DNA of 64,000 bases from Chryseobacterium sp. VAUSW3 (lineage in GTDB: Bacteria > Bacteroidota > Bacteroidia > Flavobacteriales > Weeksellaceae), in the NCBI RefSeq assembly GCF_002205795.1, contig NZ_NIUY01000001.1, forward strand, positions 992,001-1,056,000, read 5' to 3'. This document shows positions 1 to 9,147 of the stretch, piece after piece. The notes under the pieces were generated by a model. It did not search any database, was not told the DNA's origin, and saw only the letters and a program-made list of their open reading frames with translations. Within the stretch, counting starts at the first letter, position 1; every line of letters starts with the position of its first letter. The translations under genes were made by a program, and so were the position numbers.

Positions 1-615
<615 letters not shown>

Positions 616-619
<4 letters not shown>

Positions 620-1332
620 AATTTTCCCATGATAGATTTCCATTTCAGGTTTAAAACTCCAAAAACCGCTTCATGAATAATCCCGCCGTTCATTTTGCTT
701 TCGCCCAGCTCTCTGTTGGTGAATATGATTGGAACTTCCACAATTTTAAATCCTTTTTTGAATGCACGGAATTTCATTTCGATCTGAAATCCGTAACCTT
801 TAAGTTTAATATCATCCAAACCGATTTCTTCAAGAACTTTTCTGGAGAAACAGACAAAACCTGCGGTAGTGTCGTGAACCGGAATTCCTAAAATAAATCT
901 TACGTATTTGGAGGCGAAATAAGAGAGTAAAACGCGGCCCATTGGCCAGTTGACTACATTTACCCCTTTTGAATACCGGGAGCCAATGCTCATGTCATTT
1001 TTTAGGCAGGCTTCGTAAAGACGGTTAAGATCTTTTGGATTGTGTGAAAAATCGGCATCCATTTCGAAAATATAATCGAAATTATTCTGAAGCGCCCATT
1101 TAAAACCATGAATGTAGGCTTGTCCCAACCCGTCTTTCACCTTTCGGATGCTTAGATGAAGCTCGTGAGGATAAATTTTCTGCAGATTTTTTACAATTTC
1201 TGCCGTACCGTCGGGTGAAGAATCATCAACGATAAGAACATGAAAATCCTCTTCCAAAGCGAAGACCGCTGAAATAATATTTTCGATGTTTTCCTTTTCG
1301 TTGTAAGTGGGGATAATGACGAGTTTCTTCAT
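616..1332 (-). CDS. Polyprenol-phosphate mannosyltransferase-like GT2 glycosyltransferase
   Basis: A 238-residue GT-A fold enzyme of the dolichyl-phosphate mannose synthase type, which moves a sugar from a nucleotide sugar to a polyprenyl phosphate at the inner face of the membrane. Seen directly: N-terminal VIIPTYNEKENI, LIVDDSSPDGTAEIV, the metal-binding MDADFSHNP (residues about 92-100) and IGSRYSKG. There is no C-terminal GtrA or multi-helix membrane domain, so it is the short soluble DPM1 form. The sugar and lipid acceptor cannot be told from sequence. It heads the minus-strand operon with the lipoprotein and tgt; a -7 element lies at 1349-1356. Confidence 0.88.
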
Positions 1333-1348
1333 CCTACAAATTAATTTG

Positions 1349-1356
1349 CAAAGATA
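1349..1356 (-). promoter_or_regulatory. Bacteroidota -7 promoter element for the glycosyltransferase operon
   Basis: On the minus strand this reads TATCTTTG, a full match to TAnnTTTG, 16 bases upstream of the ATG at 1332. No clear -33 TTG partner is visible. Confidence 0.6.
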
Positions 1357-1450
1357 AACTTTTCCGGCTTAAATTTTTTGCTATTCTTTACGAGATAATA
1401 CTGGGTTTTCAATTGCCTGAAAATTGCGGTTAAACTTTGCTTTATTTGCT

Positions 1451-1458
1451 TATTTTTG
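1451..1458 (+). promoter_or_regulatory. -7 promoter element for the DUF4271 gene
   Basis: TATTTTTG matches TAnnTTTG. It lies inside the longest open frame of the downstream gene (from a TTG at 1437), which argues that translation really begins at the TTG at 1473. Confidence 0.55.
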
Positions 1459-1472
1459 CAAAAAAATACAAA

Positions 1473-2114
1473 TTGGTAAGAATTGTACAGCATAATGATT
1501 GGGTAGTAATTATCCTGGTAAGCTGCATTTTCCTCTATATTTTCATGCTTTTATCGTTGCGGCGTGACTCTTCGGTGACCGAGTTTCTGTTGCAGAAATT
1601 TGCCGACTCTACAAATAATTTTCTGAGCTGGATCATCATCAGTTTTGTTTTTACCCTGGTGCTGTCTGTTTTGGTGTCACAGAATATACCGGTAGTGCCA
1701 CAAAAAGTTACAGATTTTCAGTTCTCCGGCTACGAACTCAATAAATTCGGGTTTACTTTTGCCAGTATATCCGTATTTTATTTCCTGAAAAACATTTGCA
1801 CCTACCTGTATTTTGCAGGTACGGGAACGACGAAAAAGTGGGAAGTTTTCTACTTCACTGCCTCAAAGTTTTATTTCAGTTTTTCGATACTCATAATGAT
1901 CTTGATTGTGCTTCAGTTTTTTTATCTTTTCGATAAATTTCTGATGCTTGATGTATATCTGGCTGTATTTGCATTTGCCTTTTTGTTCAAACAGTTCTTC
2001 TATGTTTTCCACCCCAGCAGTATATTGCCCGAAAAATGGTATTATAAATTTTTGTATATTTGCACCCTCCAAATAGTACCTGTTTTGGTACTCTGGAAAC
2101 TCTTGTTTTTTTAA
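1473..2114 (+). CDS. DUF4271-like integral membrane protein
   Basis: A 213-residue protein with about five or six hydrophobic helices (for example VVIILVSCIFLYIFMLLSL, SWIIISFVFTLVLSVLV, FSFSILIMILIVLQFFYLF and a C-terminal VPVLVLWKLLFF). It resembles the flavobacterial DUF4271 family, whose members sit beside hemD. No catalytic motif is visible. The open frame extends back to a TTG at 1437, but a -7 element lies within that extension. The TTG at 1473 gives an N terminus VRIVQHNDW that fits the family better; there is no ATG near. It runs directly into hemD with a 4-base gap and is probably co-transcribed. Function unknown. Confidence 0.8.
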   Translation: MVRIVQHNDWVVIILVSCIFLYIFMLLSLRRDSSVTEFLLQKFADSTNNFLSWIIISFVFTLVLSVLVSQNIPVVPQKVTDFQFSGYELNKFGFTFASISVFYFLKNICTYLYFAGTGTTKKWEVFYFTASKFYFSFSILIMILIVLQFFYLFDKFLMLDVYLAVFAFAFLFKQFFYVFHPSSILPEKWYYKFLYICTLQIVPVLVLWKLLFF

Positions 2115-2118
2115 TATT

Positions 2119-2865
2119 TTGATGATGAAAATAAAATCGATCCTCGTATCACAACCCGCGCCCAATGAATCTTCACCTTATCTGGAGATGGCCAAAAAAG
2201 AAAAAATCAAAATAGATTTCCGGCCATTTATTCATGTTGAAGGTGTTGATGCTAAGGAGCTTAGAGCCCAAAAAATCGATCTCGCGCAATACACAGGAAT
2301 TATTTTTACAAGTAAAAATGCAGTGGATCATTACTTCCGTCTTGCAGAAGAAATGCGGTTTACGGTACCCGATTCGATGCGGTACATTTGCCAGTCTGAA
2401 GCCATCGCAAATTACCTTCAGAAACACATCGTTTACAGAAAAAGAAAAATTTCTTTCGGTGAAAAAACATTTGCTGATTTATTGCCGCTTTTCAAGAAAT
2501 TTCCTTCAGAAAAATACTTACTTCCGGCAGCAGATGTGCTAAGCCCGGATGTTGTGAAAGTGCTGGATTCTGCGCCAATCGAATGGACGAGAGCGACCAT
2601 GTACCGCACCGTTTGCAGTGACCTTACCGATATTAGTGTGAAGGAATACGACATGCTGGTATTCTTCAGCCCACAGGGAATAAGGTCTTTAGGAAAGAAC
2701 TTTGAAAACTTCGAACAGAAAGACACTAAAATAGCTGTGTTTGGTACAACTACAGAGCAGGCAGCCAAAGAAGCTGGGTTAAGAGTTGATGTGATGGCGC
2801 CGAGTAAAGAAACACCATCCATGACGATGGCAATAGAGAAATACATCCGGCAGATGAACAAATAG
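2119..2865 (+). CDS. hemD: Uroporphyrinogen-III synthase
   Basis: HemD closes hydroxymethylbilane to uroporphyrinogen III with inversion of ring D, the branch point to haem and sirohaem. At 248 residues it has the usual length and the two-lobed pattern of the family. Visible: VSQPAPNESSPYLEMAKKEKIKIDFRPFI at the N terminus, then YTGIIFTSKNAVDHYF, and in the second half DMLVFFSPQGIRSL and IAVFGTTTEQAAKEAGLRVDVMAPSKETPSMTMAI, which matches the family's G-xxTaxAa-xG and P-s-pt-sm- C-terminal pattern. The frame opens MMMKIK; the third Met could equally be the start. Secure family assignment despite the fast evolution typical of HemD. Confidence 0.9.
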   Translation: MMMKIKSILVSQPAPNESSPYLEMAKKEKIKIDFRPFIHVEGVDAKELRAQKIDLAQYTGIIFTSKNAVDHYFRLAEEMRFTVPDSMRYICQSEAIANYLQKHIVYRKRKISFGEKTFADLLPLFKKFPSEKYLLPAADVLSPDVVKVLDSAPIEWTRATMYRTVCSDLTDISVKEYDMLVFFSPQGIRSLGKNFENFEQKDTKIAVFGTTTEQAAKEAGLRVDVMAPSKETPSMTMAIEKYIRQMNK

Positions 2866-2889
2866 GACCTGGATTCTATATCTTATTTT

Positions 2890-2926
2890 AAAACCGTCTT
2901 TCTTCGTTAAAGATGGTTTTGTTTTT
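2890..2926 (+). terminator. Intrinsic terminator after hemD
   Basis: Twelve-base arms 2890-2901 and 2909-2920 (one G-U pair) with a 7-base loop, followed by TTTTGTTTTT. The next gene's -7 element starts only 10 bases later. Confidence 0.8.
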
Positions 2927-2935
2927 AATTAATCT

Positions 2936-2943
2936 TAACTTTG
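2936..2943 (+). promoter_or_regulatory. -7 promoter element for the oligopeptidase gene
   Basis: TAACTTTG fits TAnnTTTG and lies 43 bases upstream of the ATG at 2986. It overlaps the 5' end of the longest open frame, showing that the 2941 reading is too long. Confidence 0.65.
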
Positions 2944-2985
2944 CGGGCTTTTTGCAGGCAAATTATTCACAATCTCATTACAAAA

Positions 2986-5040
2986 ATGAACGCTCCCAAA
3001 GCAAAAAAAATCCATAAAATTCTCGAAATTCACGGCGATAAAAGAGCTGATGATTATTTCTGGATTAACGAAAGAGAAAATCCTGAAGTCACCGATTATC
3101 TGAATGCGGAAAACGCGTACTGCGATTTTATGATGAAGGATACCGAAGACTTTCAGCAGCTGCTTTTTGATGAGATGAAAGCACGTTACAAGGAAGATGA
3201 CCAAAGTTTACCTTATTTTTTTAATAAATACTGGTATATCGTGAGATTCGAAAAAGGAAAAGAATATCCCATTTTCAGCCGGAAATTCAAGACGCTGGAT
3301 CATGAAGAGGAAATTTTACTCGATGTAAATATTCTGGCGGAAGGCGAAAGTTTTCTGGAAGTAGGTAGCGTTGCAGTTTCGCCGGATAACAAACTCATGA
3401 GTTTCTCCACGGATAATGTTGGAAGAAGAATTTATACCCTAAGTTTCAAAAATCTGGAAAACGGCGAACTCTTTGGTGAACAAATTCCCAATACCACGGG
3501 CAAAGCGGTTTGGGCAAACGACAATAAGCACGTTTTCTATACCAGAAAAGACGAGAATCTGCGCGCGTTCCAGGTCTTCAGACACCAACTGGGAACACCT
3601 TATGAACATGATGTCCTGATTTTTCATGAAAAAGATGAAGCGTTCGACGTTAACATCTTCAAAACAAAGTCTTTGGAGTATATTTTTATCTCGAGTTCGA
3701 GTTCGGTTACCGATGAGATGCATTTTATTCCTGCAGGCGATGTTTTTTCGGAATGGAAGGTCATTCAGCCAAGAACAGAAGATCTTGAATATTCTGTGGA
3801 ACATTACGAGGATGAATTTTATATCATCACCAATGCGGATGACGCTACCAATTTTAAAATCGTAAAAACAAAAGTTGCAAATCCCGGAATTGAAAATTGG
3901 GAAGACGTAATCCCACACCGAAAAGAAACGCTGCTCGAAGGTTTTGAAATTTTTAAAGATTATTTTGTGCTGGAAGAAAGAACAGAAGGTCTTCTTCAAA
4001 TTAAACTAATCGAAAACAGCACCGGAAAGTCTCATTATTTAGAATTTTCGGATCCAACATATACCGCTTATATCGGATTAAATCTTGAATTTGATACCAC
4101 GAAACTCCGTTTTGGCTACACTTCTTTAACGAAGCCCAATTCCACCATCGAGTACGATATGAAGGAGAAAACTTCGCAGGTTTTGAAACAACATGAAGTT
4201 TTGGGTGGAAAATTTTTCCCTGAAAATTATATTTCAGAAAGAATTTGGGCACCTTCCCGCGACGGTAAAAACCACATTCCGGTTTCGCTCGTTTATCACA
4301 AAAACACCCAAAGATCAGCTGAAACTCCGTTGCTGCTCTATGGTTATGGAAGTTACGGACACACGGTAGATGCTAGTTTTTCTAATGTACGGCTTTCGAT
4401 TTTGGATCGTGGTTTTGTGTATGCGATTGCCCACATCCGCGGCGGTGAATATTTGGGACGCGAATGGTACGAAAACGGGAAAATGCTTAAGAAAAAAAAT
4501 ACGTTCTACGATTTTATTGATGCTGCAAAATATTTAATTTCTGAAAATTACACTTCAGAAAAGCATCTTTATGCGATGGGAGGAAGCGCCGGCGGACTTC
4601 TTGTGGGAGCGGTGATGAATGAAGAGCCCGAGCTTTTCAACGGGATTATTGCACAGGTGCCTTTTGTAGACGTGGTTACCACGATGTTGGACGAAACAAT
4701 TCCTTTAACAACCGGGGAATTTGATGAATGGGGAAATCCGAAAAAGAAAAAGTATTATGATTACATGAAATCTTATTCGCCTTACGATAATGTAGAAGCG
4801 AAAAATTATCCGAATATACTGATTACAACTGGTTTGCACGATTCGCAAGTACAGTATTGGGAACCGGCAAAATGGACTGCCAAACTCCGCGAACTGAAAA
4901 CCGATGATAATTTGCTTCTTTTCAAAACCGATATGAGCGCGGGGCACGGCGGCGCTTCCGGAAGATTTGAGTCATTAAAGGAAGACGCGCTGGAATATGC
5001 CTTTATTTTAAAACTGGAAAATAAAATTGATGGAAAATAA
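2986..5040 (+). CDS. ptrB: Oligopeptidase B-type S9 serine peptidase
   Basis: A 684-residue S9A peptidase that cleaves short peptides, probably after basic residues, in the cytoplasm; no signal peptide is seen. An N-terminal beta-propeller domain covers roughly residues 1-400 and the alpha/beta hydrolase domain the rest. The catalytic triad is visible: Ser534 in GGSAGG, Asp619 in GLHDSQV and His654 in SAGHGG. Further marks are LLLYGYGSYG and HIRGGEYLGREWYENGK, typical of oligopeptidase B. The start at 2986 (MNAPKAKKIHKI) was chosen over the open frame from 2941 because the promoter lies there. The stop overlaps the next gene's start by 11 bases, so the two are likely translated together. Confidence 0.92.
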   Translation: MNAPKAKKIHKILEIHGDKRADDYFWINERENPEVTDYLNAENAYCDFMMKDTEDFQQLLFDEMKARYKEDDQSLPYFFNKYWYIVRFEKGKEYPIFSRKFKTLDHEEEILLDVNILAEGESFLEVGSVAVSPDNKLMSFSTDNVGRRIYTLSFKNLENGELFGEQIPNTTGKAVWANDNKHVFYTRKDENLRAFQVFRHQLGTPYEHDVLIFHEKDEAFDVNIFKTKSLEYIFISSSSSVTDEMHFIPAGDVFSEWKVIQPRTEDLEYSVEHYEDEFYIITNADDATNFKIVKTKVANPGIENWEDVIPHRKETLLEGFEIFKDYFVLEERTEGLLQIKLIENSTGKSHYLEFSDPTYTAYIGLNLEFDTTKLRFGYTSLTKPNSTIEYDMKEKTSQVLKQHEVLGGKFFPENYISERIWAPSRDGKNHIPVSLVYHKNTQRSAETPLLLYGYGSYGHTVDASFSNVRLSILDRGFVYAIAHIRGGEYLGREWYENGKMLKKKNTFYDFIDAAKYLISENYTSEKHLYAMGGSAGGLLVGAVMNEEPELFNGIIAQVPFVDVVTTMLDETIPLTTGEFDEWGNPKKKKYYDYMKSYSPYDNVEAKNYPNILITTGLHDSQVQYWEPAKWTAKLRELKTDDNLLLFKTDMSAGHGGASGRFESLKEDALEYAFILKLENKIDGK

Positions 5041-5383
5041 AACCGACAGCCAACTTTGGGAAGAAGTAGAGGCTTTTTTCGTTGAAAATTTCGATACAGA
5101 CAAGCATCCGCAGATTGATACGATTCTGTTTTTAATCGGCGTTCAGGAACTGGGCAGCGGACAGCAGAAATATACAAAAGATGACAAACTTAATATTTTA
5201 CATATTGCGGTTTGCAGACTTTTGGAACCTTTCGGATACTACAAATTTTCTCATTACGATGACGACGGGTATCCTCACTTTGATGAACTCGAGCAGTTGC
5301 CGGAACTAAAACCTAATGAGCAGCAGATTTTAATGAAAAAAGCGATCATTCAGTATTTTATTGACGAAGAACTTTTTAAATAG
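5030..5383 (+). CDS. Small conserved-looking protein of unknown function
   Basis: A 117-residue acidic, probably cytoplasmic protein (MENKTDSQLWEEVEAFFVENF...), without signal peptide, membrane segment or a motif I recognise. The second half is helical and carries several aromatic residues (FGYYKFSHYDDDGYPHFDEL). I do not recognise the family. The ATG at 5030 was preferred to the TTG just before it. The start lies inside the 3' end of the oligopeptidase gene (11-base overlap), so expression is likely coupled to that gene. A terminator follows at 5391-5414. Confidence 0.75.
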   Translation: MENKTDSQLWEEVEAFFVENFDTDKHPQIDTILFLIGVQELGSGQQKYTKDDKLNILHIAVCRLLEPFGYYKFSHYDDDGYPHFDELEQLPELKPNEQQILMKKAIIQYFIDEELFK

Positions 5384-5390
5384 TACAGGG

Positions 5391-5414
5391 ACCAATTGAA
5401 AGATTGGTCTTTTT
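5391..5414 (+). terminator. Intrinsic terminator after the oligopeptidase operon
   Basis: Arms ACCAAT/ATTGGT (5391-5396 and 5403-5408) with a 6-base loop followed by CTTTTTATTTT. The minus strand lacks a T-tract, so it works for the plus strand only. Confidence 0.7.
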
Positions 5415-5898
5415 ATTTTATAATTTCTTCCAGTTGTCCAAGACATGCTTTAAAACCTTCTTCAAATCCCAGATCTAGGATTTTCTTCATGTCTGCTTCA
5501 GAATTAAAATGAATGTTCACGGTAAGTTTTGTTCCTTCGTCAACGCCGGTAAAGCCTAAAAGCCATTTCACAGAGGGAAAATCTGGGTCGATATTGCCTT
5601 CTGCATCAGTGAAAAAATCAGTCCAGTCGAAACTTCTGTGAAAAGTGATTTCGTGGTATTCGGCGCCGGCGTATTGTTTTTCGTTTTCTGGGCCAACCAT
5701 CGCATAATTCCATCTTCCGCCTTTTTTAAAATCCAGATTTTGGGTTTCGCATTTCCACGGTTTTGGCGCCCACCACTGGTCAAGGAGTTCCGGCTTTGTA
5801 AAATGATTCCATATTACGGAAACATCGGCATCATAAACTTTCATTACAAAAACGCTGGCAGCATCAAAATCTTTATTGAAAACAGTGTTGGATTCCAT
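5413..5898 (-). CDS. SRPBCC / AHSA1-like domain protein
   Basis: A 161-residue single-domain protein of the START-like SRPBCC superfamily, related to the activator-of-Hsp90-ATPase homologue group. Motifs visible are VYDADVSVIWNHFTKPELLDQWWAPKPW near the N terminus, GGRWNYAMVGPE in the middle, then LLGFTGVDEGTKLTVNIHF and LGFEEGFKACLGQLEEII in the C-terminal helix. Such proteins bind hydrophobic ligands in a cavity; the ligand is unknown and no enzyme activity can be inferred. It is a monocistronic minus-strand gene with a -7 element at 5915-5922. Confidence 0.88.
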   Translation of the reverse strand: MESNTVFNKDFDAASVFVMKVYDADVSVIWNHFTKPELLDQWWAPKPWKCETQNLDFKKGGRWNYAMVGPENEKQYAGAEYHEITFHRSFDWTDFFTDAEGNIDPDFPSVKWLLGFTGVDEGTKLTVNIHFNSEADMKKILDLGFEEGFKACLGQLEEIIK

Positions 5899-5914
5899 TA
5901 GAGTAATTTTAAAA

Positions 5915-5922
5915 CAAATGTA
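5915..5922 (-). promoter_or_regulatory. -7 promoter element for the SRPBCC gene
   Basis: Minus strand TACATTTG, a full TAnnTTTG match, 16 bases before the ATG at 5898. Confidence 0.55.
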
Positions 5923-6088
5923 AAAGAATATTTTTAAAAGTATATCACAGGGCTTACAAACCTTTTGGCAATACTTATATTTTGTTAAAAGGAGTTTTTT
6001 TAAGAAATTAAAAACAATATTTATATAGTTTTCTTGTTATTATATTCTTAAAATGATTAATTTTAACAATTCAAATTAAAATTTCATA

Positions 6089-7636
6089 ATGAACAATAAG
6101 TTTATTCCATTTATCTCTGTATTGATGACGATTTCAATGATTGTCTTCGTCACGTTGCAATTGTATTGGATAAAAGAGTTGTATTCCGCACTGAACCAAG
6201 ATTTTTCGAACAAAGTGTATTCTGCTTTAGAATCCTCCGCACTGAAAGCTCAGGAGATGGAAGTGGAGAAATATCTAAATATAGACAATAAGAACTTTGG
6301 AAAAACAGTAGTTGACAGCAGCAATCTTCCTACCCAGACTTATATTCAGCAGAATTCGGATTCGGCGAACAGAACTACAATAACTTTCCAGAAAAGTATT
6401 GTCGAAAGTCAAAACTTTCCAATTTCTTCAAAAGGTGACAGTTTGCAGCTTACAAAACTTTATACCGACGAAGGTATTCTTAAAATTAAAAAAAATAATA
6501 CTGCCGAGCCTTTAACTGCGCAATTATCCAAAGATATCAGCAATAATACTTATGCATTGCGGCAGTTTGTAAAGTTAAGCGCCTCGAACCTTCCAATTGA
6601 AAAAAGAGTGGATATAGCAGCTCTAGATTCGGTTTTATCTAAAGAGTTGAAGCTTAATGGTTTAAATACAAAATTTGGCTTTGCGGTAATGGATAAAGCA
6701 AACAGGCTCACGAAAGTGGTAAATGATATTTACATCGACCAGAAAGATAAAAGCAACTACACTTATCCGCTTTTTACCGATAGTAAGGAACGTACTTTAT
6801 ATACGCTTGCACTTGTTTTCCCCCGGAAAGATTACTCACTGGCAAAGAATAATTTACCGATGCTTTTGGGTACGTTCATGTCGCTTCTTACCATTTTGGG
6901 GATTTACATCATTTCGATTAATTATATGATGCGCCAGAAAAAAATTGCGGATGTAAAGACGGATTTTATCAATAACATGTCCCATGAGTTTAAAACACCG
7001 TTGGCAACAATTTCTGTTGCGACCGATTCTTTGGCCAACGACAAGATTGCGACAAATCCTGAAAAAGTAAAATATTATTCGGGATTGATTAAACAGGAAA
7101 ATCTCCGGATGAAAAAGCAGGTCGAAAATGTACTGAACATGTCGAAATTAGAGCGGAATGAAGTACAGCTTTTTCTGAAAGAAACCGATGTAAGGGCTTT
7201 GATTAAAGAAATTTCTGAATCTTTCGGACTTATTGTTGCACAGAGGAACGGTACATTAACCCAGGAATTCAATACCAGCAAGTATACTTTTAAAATCGAT
7301 GAATTTCATATATCGAATGCGTTGGTTAATCTGCTCGACAATGCCAATAAATATTCTCCCGACGCACCTCAGATTAAAGTAAAGACAAGAAATGAAGGCA
7401 ATTTCTATGTTGTAGAAATTTCTGACAAGGGAATGGGAATGGATATGGACAATAAAACGCGGATTTTCGAGAAATTTTTCCGCGAAGAAACTGGGAATAT
7501 TCACAATGTAAAAGGCCAGGGTCTCGGACTTTCTTATGTGAAAAAAATCGTGGAACTCCACAAAGGTCAGATCCTTGTAGAGTCGCAGAAGGGGAAGGGC
7601 AGTACCTTTACCATAAAGCTACCGATGGTCCACTGA
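6089..7636 (+). CDS. Membrane sensor histidine kinase
   Basis: A 515-residue kinase with an N-terminal membrane helix (residues about 7-27), a periplasmic sensor region of about 230 residues with no recognisable domain, a second helix (258-280), and the cytoplasmic core. His299 in NNMSHEFKTPLATI is the phosphorylated residue. The ATP-binding motifs follow: NLLDNANKYSP (N box), DKGMGMD (G1), FEKFFREETG (F box) and GQGLGLSYVKKIV (G2). There is no HAMP domain between the second helix and the kinase. It lies 66 bases upstream of its cognate response regulator. The signal is unknown. The 190-base region upstream is very AT-rich, with no clean TAnnTTTG element near the ATG. Confidence 0.93.
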   Translation: MNNKFIPFISVLMTISMIVFVTLQLYWIKELYSALNQDFSNKVYSALESSALKAQEMEVEKYLNIDNKNFGKTVVDSSNLPTQTYIQQNSDSANRTTITFQKSIVESQNFPISSKGDSLQLTKLYTDEGILKIKKNNTAEPLTAQLSKDISNNTYALRQFVKLSASNLPIEKRVDIAALDSVLSKELKLNGLNTKFGFAVMDKANRLTKVVNDIYIDQKDKSNYTYPLFTDSKERTLYTLALVFPRKDYSLAKNNLPMLLGTFMSLLTILGIYIISINYMMRQKKIADVKTDFINNMSHEFKTPLATISVATDSLANDKIATNPEKVKYYSGLIKQENLRMKKQVENVLNMSKLERNEVQLFLKETDVRALIKEISESFGLIVAQRNGTLTQEFNTSKYTFKIDEFHISNALVNLLDNANKYSPDAPQIKVKTRNEGNFYVVEISDKGMGMDMDNKTRIFEKFFREETGNIHNVKGQGLGLSYVKKIVELHKGQILVESQKGKGSTFTIKLPMVH

Positions 7637-7702
7637 TAAAATATTAATATAATGTGGGGCTACAATATTTACCCTCATCAAAGAAATAAAAATAAATAAA
7701 TT

Positions 7703-8389
7703 ATGAGCAACAGAATCTTATTAGTAGAAGACGACCAAAGTTTTGGTGCTGTTTTAAAGGATTATTTAACCATAAATAATTTTGAAGTTACCCTCGCAAC
7801 CGACGGCGAACAGGGATTAAAGGAATTCACAGAAAATGAATTCGATATTTGTATTTTTGATGTCATGATGCCTAAAAAAGATGGTTTCAGTCTGGCGGAA
7901 GACGTAAAAAGAATTGATAAAAACACGCCGATCATTTTCCTCACGGCAAGAAACATGCGTGAAGATATTTTGAAAGGTTACCAGCTTGGCGCAGACGACT
8001 ATATTACAAAACCTTTTGATACGGAGCTTTTGCTTTATAAAATCAAGGCAATTCTGCAGAGAAGTGCTGTTTTGGAAGATGATGAGCAGGAGCAGTTCAA
8101 GATCAGTAATATTTTCTTCGATTCAATGCTGCGTCAGTTGAGAGTGGGTGATAATGAGTACAAGCTTTCTCCGAAAGAAAACGAATTGCTGAAGCTGCTT
8201 TGTATGCATCGTAACGATTTCATGCCGAGAGATCTGGCGTTAAGAAAAATCTGGAAGAAAGAGAATTATTTCACCGCCAGAAGTATGGATGTTTACATCG
8301 CGAAACTGAGAAAACTCTTGAGGGATGATGAAGGTCTGGAAATCATTAACGTACATGGAGAAGGATTCCGTCTTCTGGTGAAAAATTAA
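7703..8389 (+). CDS. OmpR/PhoB-family response regulator
   Basis: A 228-residue two-component regulator. The receiver domain (1-120) shows the acidic pair Glu9/Asp10-Asp11, the phosphorylated Asp53 in FDVMMPKKDG, Thr in FLTARN and Lys in YITKPFDTELL. A winged-helix DNA-binding domain follows (about 130-228; LSPKENELLKLLCMHRNDFMPRDLALRKIW and RSMDVYIAKLRKLL). It is the partner of the upstream histidine kinase and ends at a strong bidirectional terminator. Targets are unknown; the pair is not linked to an obvious regulon here. Confidence 0.95.
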   Translation: MSNRILLVEDDQSFGAVLKDYLTINNFEVTLATDGEQGLKEFTENEFDICIFDVMMPKKDGFSLAEDVKRIDKNTPIIFLTARNMREDILKGYQLGADDYITKPFDTELLLYKIKAILQRSAVLEDDEQEQFKISNIFFDSMLRQLRVGDNEYKLSPKENELLKLLCMHRNDFMPRDLALRKIWKKENYFTARSMDVYIAKLRKLLRDDEGLEIINVHGEGFRLLVKN

Positions 8390-8393
8390 GAAC

Positions 8394-8427
8394 AAAAAAA
8401 GCTCCGGAATTTTACGGAGCTTTTTTG
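8394..8427. terminator. Bidirectional intrinsic terminator between response regulator and SPOR genes
   Basis: Arms GCTCCG/CGGAGC (8401-8406, 8415-8420) flanked by A7 on the left and T6 on the right, so it is a good terminator on both strands for the two convergent genes. Confidence 0.88.
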
Positions 8428-8439
8428 TTTTATTGAAAA

Positions 8440-8961
8440 TTATTTTGCTTCAACGCAGAACACCCTGTACTGAATTGCAATTGCGGATTTAAAATGTGCG
8501 CGTATTTTGGCCAAATCCGCTGCCGCACTCTGTTTTGTAAGATAGCTCCCCGCCATTACTTTGTAGTTGGGTCTAAGGGAAGCATCGATTTCAACCTTCA
8601 TATTTGGGAATCTTCTTCTGAAAAAAAGGCCAACTTCTCTGGCTTCTTCATTGCTTTTTACAACGGCCAACTGAATTTTATATCCCATGATTCTTGGGTT
8701 TCTGCGACAAATTTCAGCCTGTGTAAGTTCTTTTTCCGGCACTACTATTTTTGGGGCAGTTGTTTTAGGTGCGTCATTATTTGATGAATTCCGGGTAAGG
8801 CACTTTTCTTCCAGGTTTTCCAATAATTCCTCAACTTTTTTATCCATTGATATAGAAAGCGGAGTTCCCGAAATGGTGTCGTTTTTTACAACTTGCTGTG
8901 CATCAAGATTATTAATTGCTAACAGAAAAATTACAGGAATTATTTTAAGAATACGGTTCAT
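8440..8961 (-). CDS. SPOR-domain exported protein
   Basis: A 173-residue protein with a signal peptide (MNRILKIIPVIFLLAINNLDAQ), a low-complexity linker (about 25-85) and a C-terminal SPOR domain (about 92-173: MGYKIQLAVVKSNEEAREVGLFFRRRFP... YKVMAGSYLTKQSAAADLAKIR). SPOR domains bind denuded glycan strands at division sites, so a periplasmic or envelope peptidoglycan role is likely. Two Cys residues, CRR near the domain start and VFCVEAK at the end, might form a disulfide. Single-gene unit with a -7 element at 8978-8985. Confidence 0.87.
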   Translation of the reverse strand: MNRILKIIPVIFLLAINNLDAQQVVKNDTISGTPLSISMDKKVEELLENLEEKCLTRNSSNNDAPKTTAPKIVVPEKELTQAEICRRNPRIMGYKIQLAVVKSNEEAREVGLFFRRRFPNMKVEIDASLRPNYKVMAGSYLTKQSAAADLAKIRAHFKSAIAIQYRVFCVEAK

Positions 8962-8977
8962 TAAGATTTATTTTAGG

Positions 8978-8985
8978 CAAATTTA
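8978..8985 (-). promoter_or_regulatory. -7 promoter element for the SPOR gene
   Basis: Minus strand TAAATTTG, 16 bases upstream of the ATG at 8961. Confidence 0.55.
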
Positions 8986-9090
8986 TAACAAATAAAAATT
9001 ATACCAACATTTGCTATTTAGAATTAATACAAATTAACTAAATATGCCAAAAGGGCTTTTGTTCTGCCGTTAAATTTCTGTTAAAAGTCT

Positions 9091-9098
9091 TATTTTTG
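9091..9098 (+). promoter_or_regulatory. -7 promoter element of the act operon
   Basis: TATTTTTG matches TAnnTTTG, about 49 bases before the ATG of actA. No convincing -33 element is visible. Confidence 0.6.
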
Positions 9099-9147
9099 CC
9101 CAATTGAAAAGTAAACTCAAATATTTTACTAACCCAAGATTTTATAA

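Noticed and set aside
3439-3999. A 186-codon minus-strand frame opposite the oligopeptidase gene
   Set aside because: Antisense shadow; no signal, domain or regulatory context.
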